A stretch of 64,000 bases of DNA from Ga0077555 sp046154645 (GCA_046154645.1 JBJXDZ010000134.1:6288-70287); one strand, 5' to 3'. Positions 41,007 through 50,375 are shown, numbered from the stretch's first letter. The notes: a model not told the origin generated them from the sequence alone. Made by a program: numbers and translations.

Positions 41007-42386
41007 TTACAGCAGAAACAGCGTTGCCAGGCCAAGGAATGAAAAGAACCCCACGACATCGGTCACCGTCGTCACGAACACGCCTGACGACACCGCCGGG
41101 TCATAGTCGAAGTGGTTGAGCAACAGCGGTACCAGAATGCCGGCCAGCGCCGCCGCCACCAGGTTAAAGATCATGGCTGCGCCGATGACGAGGCCAAGCT
41201 TGCCGGCGCCAAACCAGACCACGACCACGGCGGCCAAAACGGTGGCGAACAACAGGCCGTTGATCAAGCCCACGGAGGCCTCGCGCAGGATCACCCGGCT
41301 GGCGTTGACGGGACCAAGCTCGTTGGTGGCCAGGGCACGGACGGCGACGGCCATAGTTTGCGTTCCGGCATTGCCGCCCATCGAGGCGACGATCGGCATC
41401 AGCACGGCCAGCGCCACCATCTGCTCGATGGAGGCGTCGAACAGCTTGATCACGGATGAGGCGAGGACCGCCGTGCCGAGGTTGATCAGCAGCCACAGGA
41501 AGCGGCTGCGCACGGTCTCGACCACGCTGTCGGCCAGGCTTTCGTCGCCGACACCGGCGAGGAAGCGCAGATCCTCTTCCGTTTCCTCCTCGATGACCTC
41601 GACCACGTCATCGACGGTGACGACGCCGACGAGGCGATTGTTGGCATCGACGACCGGCGCGGACTTCAGGTCATAGCGCTCGAACTGGCGCGCCATCTCT
41701 TCCTGGTCGGCCGTGGCAAGCACCACCTGCCGCTCGCGGTCCATCAGTCCTTCGATGCCAACGTCCCGCTTCGAGCGCAGCACGCGGCTAAGATCGACGC
41801 TGCCGACGACGCGGTAAGTCGGGTCGACAACGAAGATGTCCGAGAACGTCTCGGGCAGATCCTCAGTCTCGCGCATGTGATCGATCACCTGGCCCACGGT
41901 CCAGAACGGGGGCACGGCGACGAAGTCCGTCTGCATCAGACGGCCGGCAGTCTCCTCCGGGTACTCGAGGTTCTTTTCGAGCGCAGCGCGGTCGCTCGAG
42001 GAAATCTGCGACAGCACCTCCTGCTTGTCGGCTTCCTCGAGGCTTTCGATGACATAGGCAGCATCGTCCGTGTCAAGTTGTGACACGGCATCGGCCAGCA
42101 CCTCGTTGGGCAGGTCCTCGGACAGCTGATCGCGGACGCCCTCATCGACCTCGGACAGCACCTCCGGATCGAAGCCAGCGCCCAGCATCTCGATGACGGC
42201 GACGCGCTCATCGGGTGTCAGTAGTGTCAGCAGGGCTGCGAGATCGGGCGCCTTGAGATCGCCGGCAATGCTGCGCACGGCGGCGCGGTCGCCAGCGGCG
42301 ACGGCATCCGAAAGGGCCGCCACCTGTTCGGCATTCTGCTCGGTGCCCTGGACCACTTGGTCGATGGCGGGAGCGCCGTCGTGCAT
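41007..42386 (-). CDS. mgtE: Magnesium transporter MgtE
   Basis: A 459-residue Mg2+ channel/transporter of the inner membrane. It has the acidic N-terminal MgtE domain (LAALLTLLTPDERVAVIEML), two CBS domains that sense Mg2+ (VVGSVDLSRVLRSKRDVGIEGLM; SAPVVDANNRLVGVVTVDDVVEVIEEE) and five membrane helices with the pore segment VLMPIVASMGGNAGTQTMAVAVRALA. The ATG at 42386 follows GGGAGCA; the open frame upstream is not family-like. Confidence 0.96.
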   Translation of the reverse strand: MHDGAPAIDQVVQGTEQNAEQVAALSDAVAAGDRAAVRSIAGDLKAPDLAALLTLLTPDERVAVIEMLGAGFDPEVLSEVDEGVRDQLSEDLPNEVLADAVSQLDTDDAAYVIESLEEADKQEVLSQISSSDRAALEKNLEYPEETAGRLMQTDFVAVPPFWTVGQVIDHMRETEDLPETFSDIFVVDPTYRVVGSVDLSRVLRSKRDVGIEGLMDRERQVVLATADQEEMARQFERYDLKSAPVVDANNRLVGVVTVDDVVEVIEEETEEDLRFLAGVGDESLADSVVETVRSRFLWLLINLGTAVLASSVIKLFDASIEQMVALAVLMPIVASMGGNAGTQTMAVAVRALATNELGPVNASRVILREASVGLINGLLFATVLAAVVVVWFGAGKLGLVIGAAMIFNLVAAALAGILVPLLLNHFDYDPAVSSGVFVTTVTDVVGFFSFLGLATLFLL

Positions 42387-42662
42387 GGGTGTCGTGCTCC
42401 CTCGGGAAGGGTCTGGCGCCGCCGCCTCGTGTTGCCTCAGTTCCCCGGCCTCAGGGGCGATGAGTCGTGCCCATATCACAAGCTCCGCCCCAGGGCACGC
42501 GACAACGCGCCCGACGGATGACAAAGCGTCGCCCCGATCTCGTGTTGCTTCTTGCCATAATCAGTTTCTAAGGTTCGCCGAAACAATGCGTGCCGGGTCG
42601 ACAACGACGGGCACGGCAACGGGCGAACGCCGGGTGGGGCAAACGCCGCCAAAGGAGCTGCA

Positions 42663-43757
42663 TTGGGCCGGTTCTCACTTTCGACGGCACGCCGACGAAC
42701 AACGGCAGCGCTGGCTTTGGCGGCAGCGGGGGCCGTAGCCGTGCTGTGGGCCGATGCCAACGCACAAAGCGGCGGGCAATGCGACCCCAACGCCATCGGT
42801 CTCGCACGGACCCACGAAATCGACACCAAGGGCGGGCCGAAGTTTGGTGCCAACCAGTATCCCGGCCGCGAGTTCCTGAAAGCCGGCGAAGTCGTGCTGA
42901 CCTTCGACGACGGCCCGCACAAGACGCTCACCCCGCCCATTCTGGAGGTCCTGGCCGCTCACTGCACCAAGGCGACATTCTTCATGGTCGGGCGCCGGGC
43001 CTTGCATCACCCCGAGGTGGTGCGGGACGTGGCGCGGCGCGGACATACCATCGGCACGCATACCTGGACGCACCAGGACCAGGCCAAGATCACGCCGGAG
43101 GAAGCCAAGGCTGAGCTTGAGCTTGGCATCAGCGGCGTGCAGCGGGCGCTGGGCCAACCGGCGGCGCCGTTCTTCCGATTTCCCTATCTGAGCGATCCCG
43201 GCGCCTCGCAGGCGCATCTGCGCGCGCGCAATACCGGGATGTTCTCGATCGATGTCGATTCCTACGATTTCAAGACGCGCAGTCCGACGGTGGTCATTCG
43301 CAACGTCATGCAGCAACTGACGGCGAAGGGCCGCGGCATCATTCTATTCCATGACATACAACCGTCGACGGCGGGTGCCCTCAATCAGTTGTTGGTCGAG
43401 ATGAAGGCCAAGGGCTTCCGGGTGGTCCACATCGTGCCGCGACAAACGCAGGTGACGCTGGCCGAGTACGATCGCCGGGTGGCGACGGCCGGGGGACCGC
43501 AGTTCGCCTCGCTGGCGCCGCCAGTGGCGCAGCGTGGCGTCGTGTCGCCCTATTGGGAGGTGCGCATCTTCGAGAAGGCCGGCCAGCCGCCGCGTGTGCT
43601 CCAGCAGGCCCGGCCCGAGGCAGGCATGGGGAGCGGACCGCCGCCAACCGCCGTTTCAGGCCCGCGCCCGGAACAGGGGCCACCCACCGCCAATGCGCCC
43701 CGCGCACCCCGCGCCCCCCAGCGAGACTGGCAGACGCAGACGTTTGGCGGTCACTAG
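42663..43757 (+). CDS. Polysaccharide deacetylase family protein (first of two)
   Basis: A 364-residue exported CE4-type deacetylase. It has a signal peptide (AALALAAAGAVAVLWADANA) and the metal/catalytic motif VVLTFDDGPH. The second motif is GHTIGTHTWTHQD and the third FFRFPYLS; IILFHDIQ provides the late His. The C-terminal ~90 residues are Pro/Gly/Arg-rich. The start is TTG at 42663, supported by AAAGGAGC 6 bases upstream. It may remove N- or O-acetyl groups from envelope polysaccharide. Followed by a paralogue. Confidence 0.88.
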   Translation: MGRFSLSTARRRTTAALALAAAGAVAVLWADANAQSGGQCDPNAIGLARTHEIDTKGGPKFGANQYPGREFLKAGEVVLTFDDGPHKTLTPPILEVLAAHCTKATFFMVGRRALHHPEVVRDVARRGHTIGTHTWTHQDQAKITPEEAKAELELGISGVQRALGQPAAPFFRFPYLSDPGASQAHLRARNTGMFSIDVDSYDFKTRSPTVVIRNVMQQLTAKGRGIILFHDIQPSTAGALNQLLVEMKAKGFRVVHIVPRQTQVTLAEYDRRVATAGGPQFASLAPPVAQRGVVSPYWEVRIFEKAGQPPRVLQQARPEAGMGSGPPPTAVSGPRPEQGPPTANAPRAPRAPQRDWQTQTFGGH

Positions 43758-43904
43758 CATCGCGGCCGGTCGGCCACAGCGCACGATAAAGATCGCTGGC
43801 TGAGCAAGCCCCCCTTGAAGACCAGTATCGCGGCCGTGCTATGAGCCGGCGCAGCTGTGCCGTGGCGTTCCGATTCCCCGTGCTCACTCCCCGTGGAGAC
43901 TGGA

Positions 43905-45254
43905 ATGCCCATCTCGCTTGCGGCCCGCGCGGCTGCTGCCGTTGCACTGCTATATGCGACCGGTGTCGTGCCCGCTGCGGCGTGCACCCACTCCGGCCGC
44001 GGTCTCGGCGTCGCGCGCATCGTCGAGGTCGATGCCACGGGCGGACCCGTCTTCGGTCTCATCACCAAGCAGCGCAAAGAGAACCGCTTCCTCGGCCCCA
44101 AAGAAGCTGTGCTCACCTTCGATGACGGTCCGCTGCCCGGCGTCACCCGCTCGATTCTCGATACGCTCGATCAGTTCTGCACCAAGGCGACGTTCTTCTC
44201 CGTCGGCCGCATGGCGGTGGCCTATCCGGAAAGCATCCGCGATATCCTCAAGCGCGGGCACACGCTCGGGACGCACACATGGTCGCATCCCATGAGCCTG
44301 CCGCGGCTCTCCCAGAAGCAGGCGCGCGACCAGATCGAGAGCGGCTTTGCCGCGGTGTCGCTGGCGGCGGGGCAGCCGATCGCGCCGTTCTTCCGCTTTC
44401 CCGGATTGAATGATTCGAGCGCGCTGGTGCAGCATCTCAGCCAACGCAACATTGCCACCTTCACCGTCGATGTGGTCTCCAACGATAGCTACATTGCCGA
44501 TACCCAACGTCTGATCGACCGCACGCTGGCACAGCTCGAGGAGCACCAGGGCGGCATCATGCTCTTCCACGACATCAAGCATCAGACGGCGCGGGCGCTG
44601 CCGGCGATCCTCTCGGAGATGAAGCGGCGCGGCTATACGATCGTGCACATGAGGTCGAAGCATCCGTTCGTGGCCGAGCCGCAGTATGTGGCGGCGGTCA
44701 GCGAGCATGTCGCGGCCAAGAAGCTCGGTCCGCAGAAGCCGGCGCTGGTGGCGATTGTCGAGCAGCCTGCTGCGCCGGCACCCAAGGAGGTGGCGGCCGT
44801 CGAACCGGTGGCGCCGCGCCAGCCAGGGCCGGCAACCACCAGCGAGACACCGGCGGTGCATGTGTCGCCAACCAAGCCGGACGTGACAGCACGTGATGCA
44901 ACCAAGCCGGATATCCCATCGGAGGCCTTGGCCAAAGCCGCGCCGGTGGCCGCCGCTTCCGCGCCCGAGGTGCCGCCCGTCGCACGGCCTGTGGCGCGTG
45001 CCGCTGCGCCGCGGCCGACGCCAGCTGCGGCGCCTGCCGTGCCGTTGCCCGCAACGCCGCCCCCACAGATAGCGGCGAACCCGCAGCCGTCCGTCAATCA
45101 GATCGAGGTTGTCGCCGGCGCTTATCCGAACAAGCCCGCAGCCAAGCCGCCGGTTCCTGCCGTGCCGCCGCCAGTCGCAGTGCAGCGCACCTCGTCGCCG
45201 GAGCGGTCCTGGCAGGAGGTCTATCGCCAGCGCGCGCAGGAAGCCGGCAACTGA
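43905..45254 (+). CDS. Polysaccharide deacetylase family protein (second of two)
   Basis: A 449-residue paralogue of the preceding gene. It has a signal peptide (RAAAAVALLYATGVVPAAA), CE4 motifs AVLTFDDGPLPG, GHTLGTHTWSHPM, FFRFPGLND and IMLFHDIKH, then a ~150-residue Pro/Ala/Val-rich low-complexity tail. Both proteins share a lead-in of the type V/IDxxGGPxFG before the first motif, so they arose by duplication. GGAG precedes the ATG at 43905. A periplasmic location is expected. Confidence 0.88.
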   Translation: MPISLAARAAAAVALLYATGVVPAAACTHSGRGLGVARIVEVDATGGPVFGLITKQRKENRFLGPKEAVLTFDDGPLPGVTRSILDTLDQFCTKATFFSVGRMAVAYPESIRDILKRGHTLGTHTWSHPMSLPRLSQKQARDQIESGFAAVSLAAGQPIAPFFRFPGLNDSSALVQHLSQRNIATFTVDVVSNDSYIADTQRLIDRTLAQLEEHQGGIMLFHDIKHQTARALPAILSEMKRRGYTIVHMRSKHPFVAEPQYVAAVSEHVAAKKLGPQKPALVAIVEQPAAPAPKEVAAVEPVAPRQPGPATTSETPAVHVSPTKPDVTARDATKPDIPSEALAKAAPVAAASAPEVPPVARPVARAAAPRPTPAAAPAVPLPATPPPQIAANPQPSVNQIEVVAGAYPNKPAAKPPVPAVPPPVAVQRTSSPERSWQEVYRQRAQEAGN

Positions 45255-45326
45255 ACCGGACCGCTTCCCCGCGCCTCTGGCGCCGCGCTAAGGTCGGCGG
45301 CGACAGACACGGGTGAGGAGGCTGCC

Positions 45327-46481
45327 ATGCTGTTTACAGCCGAGCACGAGGAACTGCGGCGCACGGTTCGCCGGTTCATCGATGCCGAGATCAACCCGCA
45401 TGTCGATCAGTGGGAGGCGGCGGAAATATTCCCGGCCCATGCACTGTTCGGCAAGCTTGGCGCGCTGGGCCTGCTCGGGCTGACGAAACCTGAACGGGAC
45501 GGCGGCCAGGGCCTTGATTATTCCTATGCCCTTGTGTTCGCCGAGGCGCTCGGGCATATCGACTGCGGCGGCATCCCGATGGCCATCGGCGTGCAGACCG
45601 ACATGGCGACACCGGCACTCGCCAAGCACGGCAACGACGCGGTGCGGGCTGAATTCCTGAAGCCCTCGATCACGGGCGAGCGCGTCGCCTGCCTCGGCGT
45701 CTCGGAAACCGGCTCAGGCTCCGACGTGGCCTCGATCAAGACCTTCGCCAAGTCCGACGGCGACGACTACGTCATTTCGGGCGGCAAAATGTGGACCACC
45801 AACGGCACGCAGGCCGACTGGATGTGCCTGCTGGCGAACACGTCCCATGAGGGCGGCCCGCATCGCAACAAGACGCTGCTCTGCATGCCGATGCAGGCCA
45901 AGGGCGTGCAGGTAACGAAGCAGCTAAGAAAGCTCGGCATGTGGGCGTCCGACACGGCGCAGGTGTTCCTCGATGAGGTGCGGGTGCCCAAGCGCTTCCG
46001 CATCGGCGAGGAGGGCCAGGGCTTCCGCTACCAGATGCAGCAGTTCCAGGAGGAAAGACTCTGGGCTGGCGCCAACAAGTGTGGCGTGCTCGATCGCGTC
46101 ATCGAGCATACGGTGCGCTATACGGGGGAGCGCCGCGCCTTTGGCCGCGCCATCTCCGACAATCAGGCCGTGCACTTTCGCTTGGCCGAATTGAAAACCG
46201 AGGTCGAGGCGCTGCGTGCCCTCACCTATCGCGCCGGCGAAGCCATGCTGGCGGGCGAGGACGTGACCATGCTGGCCTCGATGGCCAAGCTGAAGGCCGG
46301 CCGCGTCATGCGCGAGGTGACGGACGCTTGCCTGCAATACTGGGGTGGCGCCGGCTATCTCTGGGAAAGCCCGGTGGCGCGCGCCTATCGCGACGGTCGC
46401 CTCACCTCGATCGGCGGCGGCGCCGACGAGATCATGCTCACCATCATCGCCAAGGCCATGGGGACCTTGCCGAAGGGGTGA
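45327..46481 (+). CDS. Acyl-CoA dehydrogenase
   Basis: A 384-residue FAD-dependent dehydrogenase, distinct from the one at 33131. It has FTAEHEELRRTVRRFIDAEINPHV, GLLGLTKPERDGGQGLDYSY, CLGVSETGSGSDVA (FAD/substrate loop), YVISGGKMWTTNGTQADW, and ACLQYWGGAGYLWESPVARAYRDGRLTSIGGGADEI at the C-terminus. GAGGAGG precedes the ATG. Electrons would go to ETF; the acyl chain is unknown. Monocistronic, followed by the repeat patch. Confidence 0.95.
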   Translation: MLFTAEHEELRRTVRRFIDAEINPHVDQWEAAEIFPAHALFGKLGALGLLGLTKPERDGGQGLDYSYALVFAEALGHIDCGGIPMAIGVQTDMATPALAKHGNDAVRAEFLKPSITGERVACLGVSETGSGSDVASIKTFAKSDGDDYVISGGKMWTTNGTQADWMCLLANTSHEGGPHRNKTLLCMPMQAKGVQVTKQLRKLGMWASDTAQVFLDEVRVPKRFRIGEEGQGFRYQMQQFQEERLWAGANKCGVLDRVIEHTVRYTGERRAFGRAISDNQAVHFRLAELKTEVEALRALTYRAGEAMLAGEDVTMLASMAKLKAGRVMREVTDACLQYWGGAGYLWESPVARAYRDGRLTSIGGGADEIMLTIIAKAMGTLPKG

Positions 46482-46678
46482 GGGTGGCGGAGTGCGGGGG
46501 CGCAAGTTCTGGGTCAAGCCTTCGGCAGCGACGCAACGTTCACCTGTATCGCCGCAAGGATTTGGGCTGCGGGCGGAACGCTGTCCCGATCCTCACGAAC
46601 CGCCTGGGCCGCCCTTGGCGCAACCGCGATCCAGCCAGGGCGCGTTTCACTCCGGGATCTCGCCGTTAGAGGTGTGCC

Positions 46679-46975
46679 TGAGCCCGACCCAAGCGATCCC
46701 GGCTCTGCGTGAGGCGCACGTTCTTTTTGCGCCTTCAGTTGCCCAGTGCCAAGCGGCGCGTGCGCTCACTTCGGCCGGGAAGACAGAGAGGTGGGTTGGA
46801 GCCGAGAGCACCCATTGCCGTTTTCCCGAAAGCCGCGCGGCGCACGCAACATTTTTTCTCAGCCCAATCACACCCCAATATGTCTTCCCGGAGGCCGCGC
46901 GCTGGTTCCGACTCTGCCGGTGACTGCATGCGCTCAAGCGCGTGGCTATCCGGGATCCCGCCGGTTGCGGTATGC
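46679..46975 (+). repeat. Dispersed intergenic repeat, copy C
   Basis: The gap 46482-47049 has no gene. It carries an outer module (GAGCCCGACCCAAGCGATCC, GCGCCTTCAGTTGCCCAGTG, GGGAAGACAGAGAGGTGGGT; 46680-46797) and an inner module (CTTCCCGGAGGCCGCGC, then GCGTGGCTATCCGGGAT; 46883-46957). These are the same boxes and order as in the copy at 36.9 kb. Confidence 0.7.
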
Positions 46976-46996
46976 CTGAGCAGAACCCACAACGGC

Positions 46997-47025
46997 AAAG
47001 GGCCGGATCGCGAGATCCGGCCCTT
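46997..47025 (-). terminator. Hairpin terminator downstream of ribA
   Basis: A perfect 13-bp stem (AAAGGGCCGGATC / GATCCGGCCCTTT) with a CGCG-type 3-nt loop lies 25 bases after the ribA stop and runs into a short T-stretch on the minus strand. It is probably the ribA terminator; symmetry would let it act in both directions. Confidence 0.8.
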
Positions 47026-47049
47026 TGGCGATTGCCTTGTGGCGCTGGC

Positions 47050-47682
47050 TCAGAGCAGGTGGGCCATGCGCTCCTTCTTGGTCGCCAGATAGCGCTTGTT
47101 GTGCGGCGAGGCCTTCACGATCAGCGAGCGCTGCTCGACGACGGTGATGCCCTCGGCGCGCAAGGCGTCGACCTTGGCGGGGTTGTTGGTCAACAGGCGG
47201 ATCTTGCCGAACCCCAGATCGAACAGGATGTGGGCGGCGAGATCATAGTCGCGCGCTTCGGCCGGTTCGCCGATCGCCAGATTGGCGTCGACTGTGTCGT
47301 AGCCTTTGTCCTGCAGCGCGTAGGTGCGGATCTTGTTCACCAGGCCGATGCCGCGGCCTTCATGATAGGGCAGGTATACCATCACGCCGAGCGGGCTGTT
47401 GGTGATCACCTCCATCGAGGCCTGCAACTGCGGATAGCAGTCGCACCGCAACGAATGGAAGATGTCGCCCGTCACGCAACCGCTGTGCACACGCACCACC
47501 GGGATCTCGCCCGGCGCCGGGTTGTCGCGATTGATCAGCACCATCGCCTGGCAATGGGGATCGATACCCTGGTAGGCCCGTGCCTCGAGCTGCAACTCAC
47601 GGCCCTTGAACTCGATCGGCAGCACGGTTTGCACCGCCCAATCAATCTCGAGTTCGACGGACTTGACTGCACTTGACTTCAT
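47050..47682 (-). CDS. ribA: GTP cyclohydrolase II
   Basis: A 210-residue zinc enzyme that opens the imidazole ring of GTP, the first step of riboflavin synthesis. Zinc-binding Cys are in VHSGCVTGDIFHSLRCDC. The catalytic region has YLPYHEGRGIGLVNKIRTYALQD, followed by VDANLAIGEPAEARDY and IRLLTNNPAKVDALRAEGI. GGAGG lies just before the ATG at 47682. The gene is separate from ribB (no DHBP synthase domain), and no FMN riboswitch motif is seen upstream. Confidence 0.97.
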   Translation of the reverse strand: MKSSAVKSVELEIDWAVQTVLPIEFKGRELQLEARAYQGIDPHCQAMVLINRDNPAPGEIPVVRVHSGCVTGDIFHSLRCDCYPQLQASMEVITNSPLGVMVYLPYHEGRGIGLVNKIRTYALQDKGYDTVDANLAIGEPAEARDYDLAAHILFDLGFGKIRLLTNNPAKVDALRAEGITVVEQRSLIVKASPHNKRYLATKKERMAHLL

Positions 47683-47980
47683 ACGAGCCTCCAAACGCAA
47701 ACGCGAGCGCATATGCCATCACAAACCTGGTCGCGTAAAGCCATGATCGTCTCTGACCCTCGTCCTAAACAGCCGGTCTTCGGATGGACCGGCATACCCC
47801 AACGCGGTTGCCCCGCGCCCAGACAGGAAATCGGGACGGCTCTGACGTGCCAAACCCCCGACCCTCCCCTTTTGCTTGATCTGGAAGAAAGCCCACCAAG
47901 GCTGAACCGTGGATGAATGCCAAATTCAGGTTTCCCTGTTACGTCGCAGCCCCGCATGCCGGACCACACCACGCCGCCGC

Positions 47981-48424
47981 TCAGCCTACCACCTTACCAG
48001 ATGCTTTGAAGACAGCATAACGCATTGCAACGTAAGCGAAAACCATAGCGATTCCTGAGGCGACAACAAGGCAGGCCAAGCGGGGTAAATGCGGAACGGC
48101 CAGCAGCAGCCCGGCAAACACCAGATAATTGACCGCCGCCGCGCTCCACCCTGCCGCCACATAACGCGCCAACTCGGGAATCGATGCCGGCACCTCGACG
48201 GCGAAGGTTAACCGCCGATGCGCCAGCCAGCCGACCACCATGGCGAGTGAAATGGCGATGAGCCGCGCCAGCAGCGGGTTCAGCCCCATGAGCCGCACCC
48301 CGGCCTCGAGCACGATGGCATCGACACTGAACGCCAGCAGGCCTGAGATCAGGAACCCGCCCCAGTGCCGCGCCGCGCTTTGCCCTTGGGCCTGAACCGT
48401 TGGCTTAAGCTGTTCATCGGACAT
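47981..48424 (-). CDS. GtrA family membrane protein
   Basis: A 147-residue protein with four predicted membrane helices (FLISGLLAFSVDAIVLEAGV, LARLIAISLAMVVGWLAHRRLTF, YVAAGWSAAAVNYLVFAGLLL, LVVASGIAMVFAYVAMRYAVF). This is the GtrA/polysaccharide synthesis pattern, including the W-x-x-H/N-R-x-x-T-F turn. GtrA proteins are thought to flip or handle lipid-linked sugars made by the neighbouring glycosyltransferase. It overlaps the ChbG-like gene by 11 bases. Confidence 0.9.
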   Translation of the reverse strand: MSDEQLKPTVQAQGQSAARHWGGFLISGLLAFSVDAIVLEAGVRLMGLNPLLARLIAISLAMVVGWLAHRRLTFAVEVPASIPELARYVAAGWSAAAVNYLVFAGLLLAVPHLPRLACLVVASGIAMVFAYVAMRYAVFKASGKVVG

Positions 48425-49298
48425 GCGGAAAGGCCTTGTCCCAATCGATCGCCGGTCCATCCTGGTCACGCACGATGGTCCACAACTGGTTCACGAAGCT
48501 CGGGTGGGTCAGCAGCGTGTCGAGTTCCTGCCCCCGCCGTAGAGTGTTCGCGCTCAACGCCGCCAGCTCGCCGTCGGGATGGCCGGGATGGCAGATGACC
48601 ATGTGCCGCTTGCCGGTGAACCGCATCGCCATGGCCAGCTCGGTCGCGAACATTCGCGAGGTGTCGAACGCCGAATAGCCGGAGAATCCCTGGTTGGTCG
48701 GCAAGCCCTGCCGCCGCGCCTGCTGGCCGAAGCCGATCGCGCGGATGGTGGTGCCCAGGGCCTCCGCCATCTCGCCGCTGCGCACCGCAATCACCATCGG
48801 CTTTTCAAAGGGGTCACGCAGCAGCGGTGCCGTTGGAAAGCGTCGTTCGGCCAAGGCCGCGAACAGCGCCGTCCGGATGCCCGGGAGCACATGCACATGC
48901 TGGTGGCTATCAATATGGTCTGGCTGGAACCCGACGTGATCCTCGAAGGCCTTGATCTGACGCGAAATTTCGGCACGGATCTCGCCAAGGTCCAATGTCC
49001 GCCGCAGGGCTGCCAGCAGCAATCGGCCGGAGCTCGGCAAGGTCCCCCCGGGCGCCAGGCCCGGCATGGCCCCAAGCGGCCGCCCGAGCGTCAGATTGAG
49101 GTGCAGCCCGATCGACAGCGTGCCGCGGGCCTGGCCTAGCTTCGGACCATCCTCGGCCCAGCGCGGCAACGTCACGAGGGCGCTGGTCGCCGAGATGCGC
49201 TTGTCGGCGCCAAGCTCCAGGATGCCACGGGTGACCCCGCCGCTCAGGCCATAACCGTCGGCGCACAAGATGACCGGGCGCGATCGCATCCGCAGCAT
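48414..49298 (-). CDS. ChbG/HpnK-type (YdjC) carbohydrate deacetylase-like protein
   Basis: A 294-residue YdjC-fold protein: VILCADGYGLSGGVTRGI, GLHLNLTLGRPLG, HIDSHQHVHVLPGI and HMVICHPGHPDGEL. The His-rich motifs look normal, but the first motif reads A-D-G where the family normally has A-D-D, so one acidic metal/catalytic residue appears to be Gly (codon GGT). Members deacetylate N-acetyl sugars such as glycolipids or hopanoid-linked sugars. It lies between the GT2 and GtrA genes in one operon. Confidence 0.87.
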   Translation of the reverse strand: MLRMRSRPVILCADGYGLSGGVTRGILELGADKRISATSALVTLPRWAEDGPKLGQARGTLSIGLHLNLTLGRPLGAMPGLAPGGTLPSSGRLLLAALRRTLDLGEIRAEISRQIKAFEDHVGFQPDHIDSHQHVHVLPGIRTALFAALAERRFPTAPLLRDPFEKPMVIAVRSGEMAEALGTTIRAIGFGQQARRQGLPTNQGFSGYSAFDTSRMFATELAMAMRFTGKRHMVICHPGHPDGELAALSANTLRRGQELDTLLTHPSFVNQLWTIVRDQDGPAIDWDKAFPHVR

Positions 49299-49313
49299 GG
49301 GGAGTCTCGCTGG

Positions 49314-50375
49314 TCAGGATTTCGGGATGTCAGGGCTGGCGCTGCCAACTTCGCTCGCCCCGATCCGTTCGGCGACCACATAGAGCGGCCGCCCTTTCAC
49401 TTCCTCATAGATGCGCGCCAGATACTCGCCGATGACACCGAGCGAGATCAGCTGCACGCCGCCGAGGATCATGATGGCGATGATCTGCGTTGGAAAGCCC
49501 GGCACATCGACGCCGTAGATCAGGGTCTTGGCGAGGAAGCCGATGACATAGAGGAATGCCATCCCCGAGATCAGCAGGCCGACGTAGGACCACACCCGGA
49601 GCGGAATGGTGGTGAATGAGGCGAAGGCATCGACCGCAAACGACAGGAGCCGGCGGAGCTTCCACCGCGAGGCCCCATCGCGCCGTGCCTCGACATCGAA
49701 CGGCACGCCGACGCTCTTGAACCCGATCCAGGCATAGAGCCCTTTGTTGAAGCGCGCCCGCTCACCCATGGCGTTGAGGGCGGCCACGGCCTTGCGGTCC
49801 AGCAGGCGGAAGTCGCCGGCGCCGCGCGGCAGTTCCGTGCCGGAAAAGAACTTGAACAGGCCATAGAAGGCTCCCGACAGGAACCTGCGCACTGGTCCGT
49901 CGGTGTCGCGGTCGCGCCGGGTGCCATAGACCACCTCGTAACCTTGATCCCAGGCCCGCACGAATTCGATGATGGTCTCAGGGGGATGCTGCAGGTCGCC
50001 ATCCATGATCACGACGCCCTCGCCCTTGGCATGGCGCAGGCCGGCCGCGACGGCGATCTCCTTGCCGAAGTTGCGGCTGAACGAGATGGCCGTGAAGCGA
50101 GGATCGCGGGCGTTCAACGCCTTCAGCTCGGCGAGCGTCGCGTCTGTCGAGCCGTCATCGACGAACACCACATCCCAGGGGCACGTGAGCCGGTCGAGCA
50201 CCAAGGTCAGGCGCCGCTCCAGGGCGGTGATGCCGCGGCCTTCGTTGAGGATCGGAATGACGATGGTCAACGAGCGGCCACGGCTGACCACGGCGCCTCC
50301 GGCCGGCGCCGCCGCTGACGCGGGTCCGCCGCCGATAATGAAATCCTCAGGCCGCATGGTTTTCACGATCCTCAT
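49314..50375 (-). CDS. GT2 glycosyltransferase, polyprenyl-phosphate type (GtrB/DPM1-like)
   Basis: A 353-residue inner-membrane glycosyltransferase that would load a sugar onto undecaprenyl phosphate. GT-A motifs: TIVIPILNEG, DVVFVDDGSTDAT, GEGVVIMDGDLQHPP (DxD-like metal site) and RGAGDFRLLDRKAV. Two C-terminal helices follow (PLRVWSYVGLLISGMAFLYVIGFLAK and TQIIAIMILGGVQLISLGVIGEYLARIYEEVKGRPLY). It is first of the GT2-ChbG-GtrA operon. The start (50375, or 50357) is uncertain. Confidence 0.92.
   Translation of the reverse strand: MRIVKTMRPEDFIIGGGPASAAAPAGGAVVSRGRSLTIVIPILNEGRGITALERRLTLVLDRLTCPWDVVFVDDGSTDATLAELKALNARDPRFTAISFSRNFGKEIAVAAGLRHAKGEGVVIMDGDLQHPPETIIEFVRAWDQGYEVVYGTRRDRDTDGPVRRFLSGAFYGLFKFFSGTELPRGAGDFRLLDRKAVAALNAMGERARFNKGLYAWIGFKSVGVPFDVEARRDGASRWKLRRLLSFAVDAFASFTTIPLRVWSYVGLLISGMAFLYVIGFLAKTLIYGVDVPGFPTQIIAIMILGGVQLISLGVIGEYLARIYEEVKGRPLYVVAERIGASEVGSASPDIPKS

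Noticed and set aside
47683..47980. FMN riboswitch upstream of ribA
   Set aside because: None of the conserved RFN boxes is visible on the minus strand of this gap.
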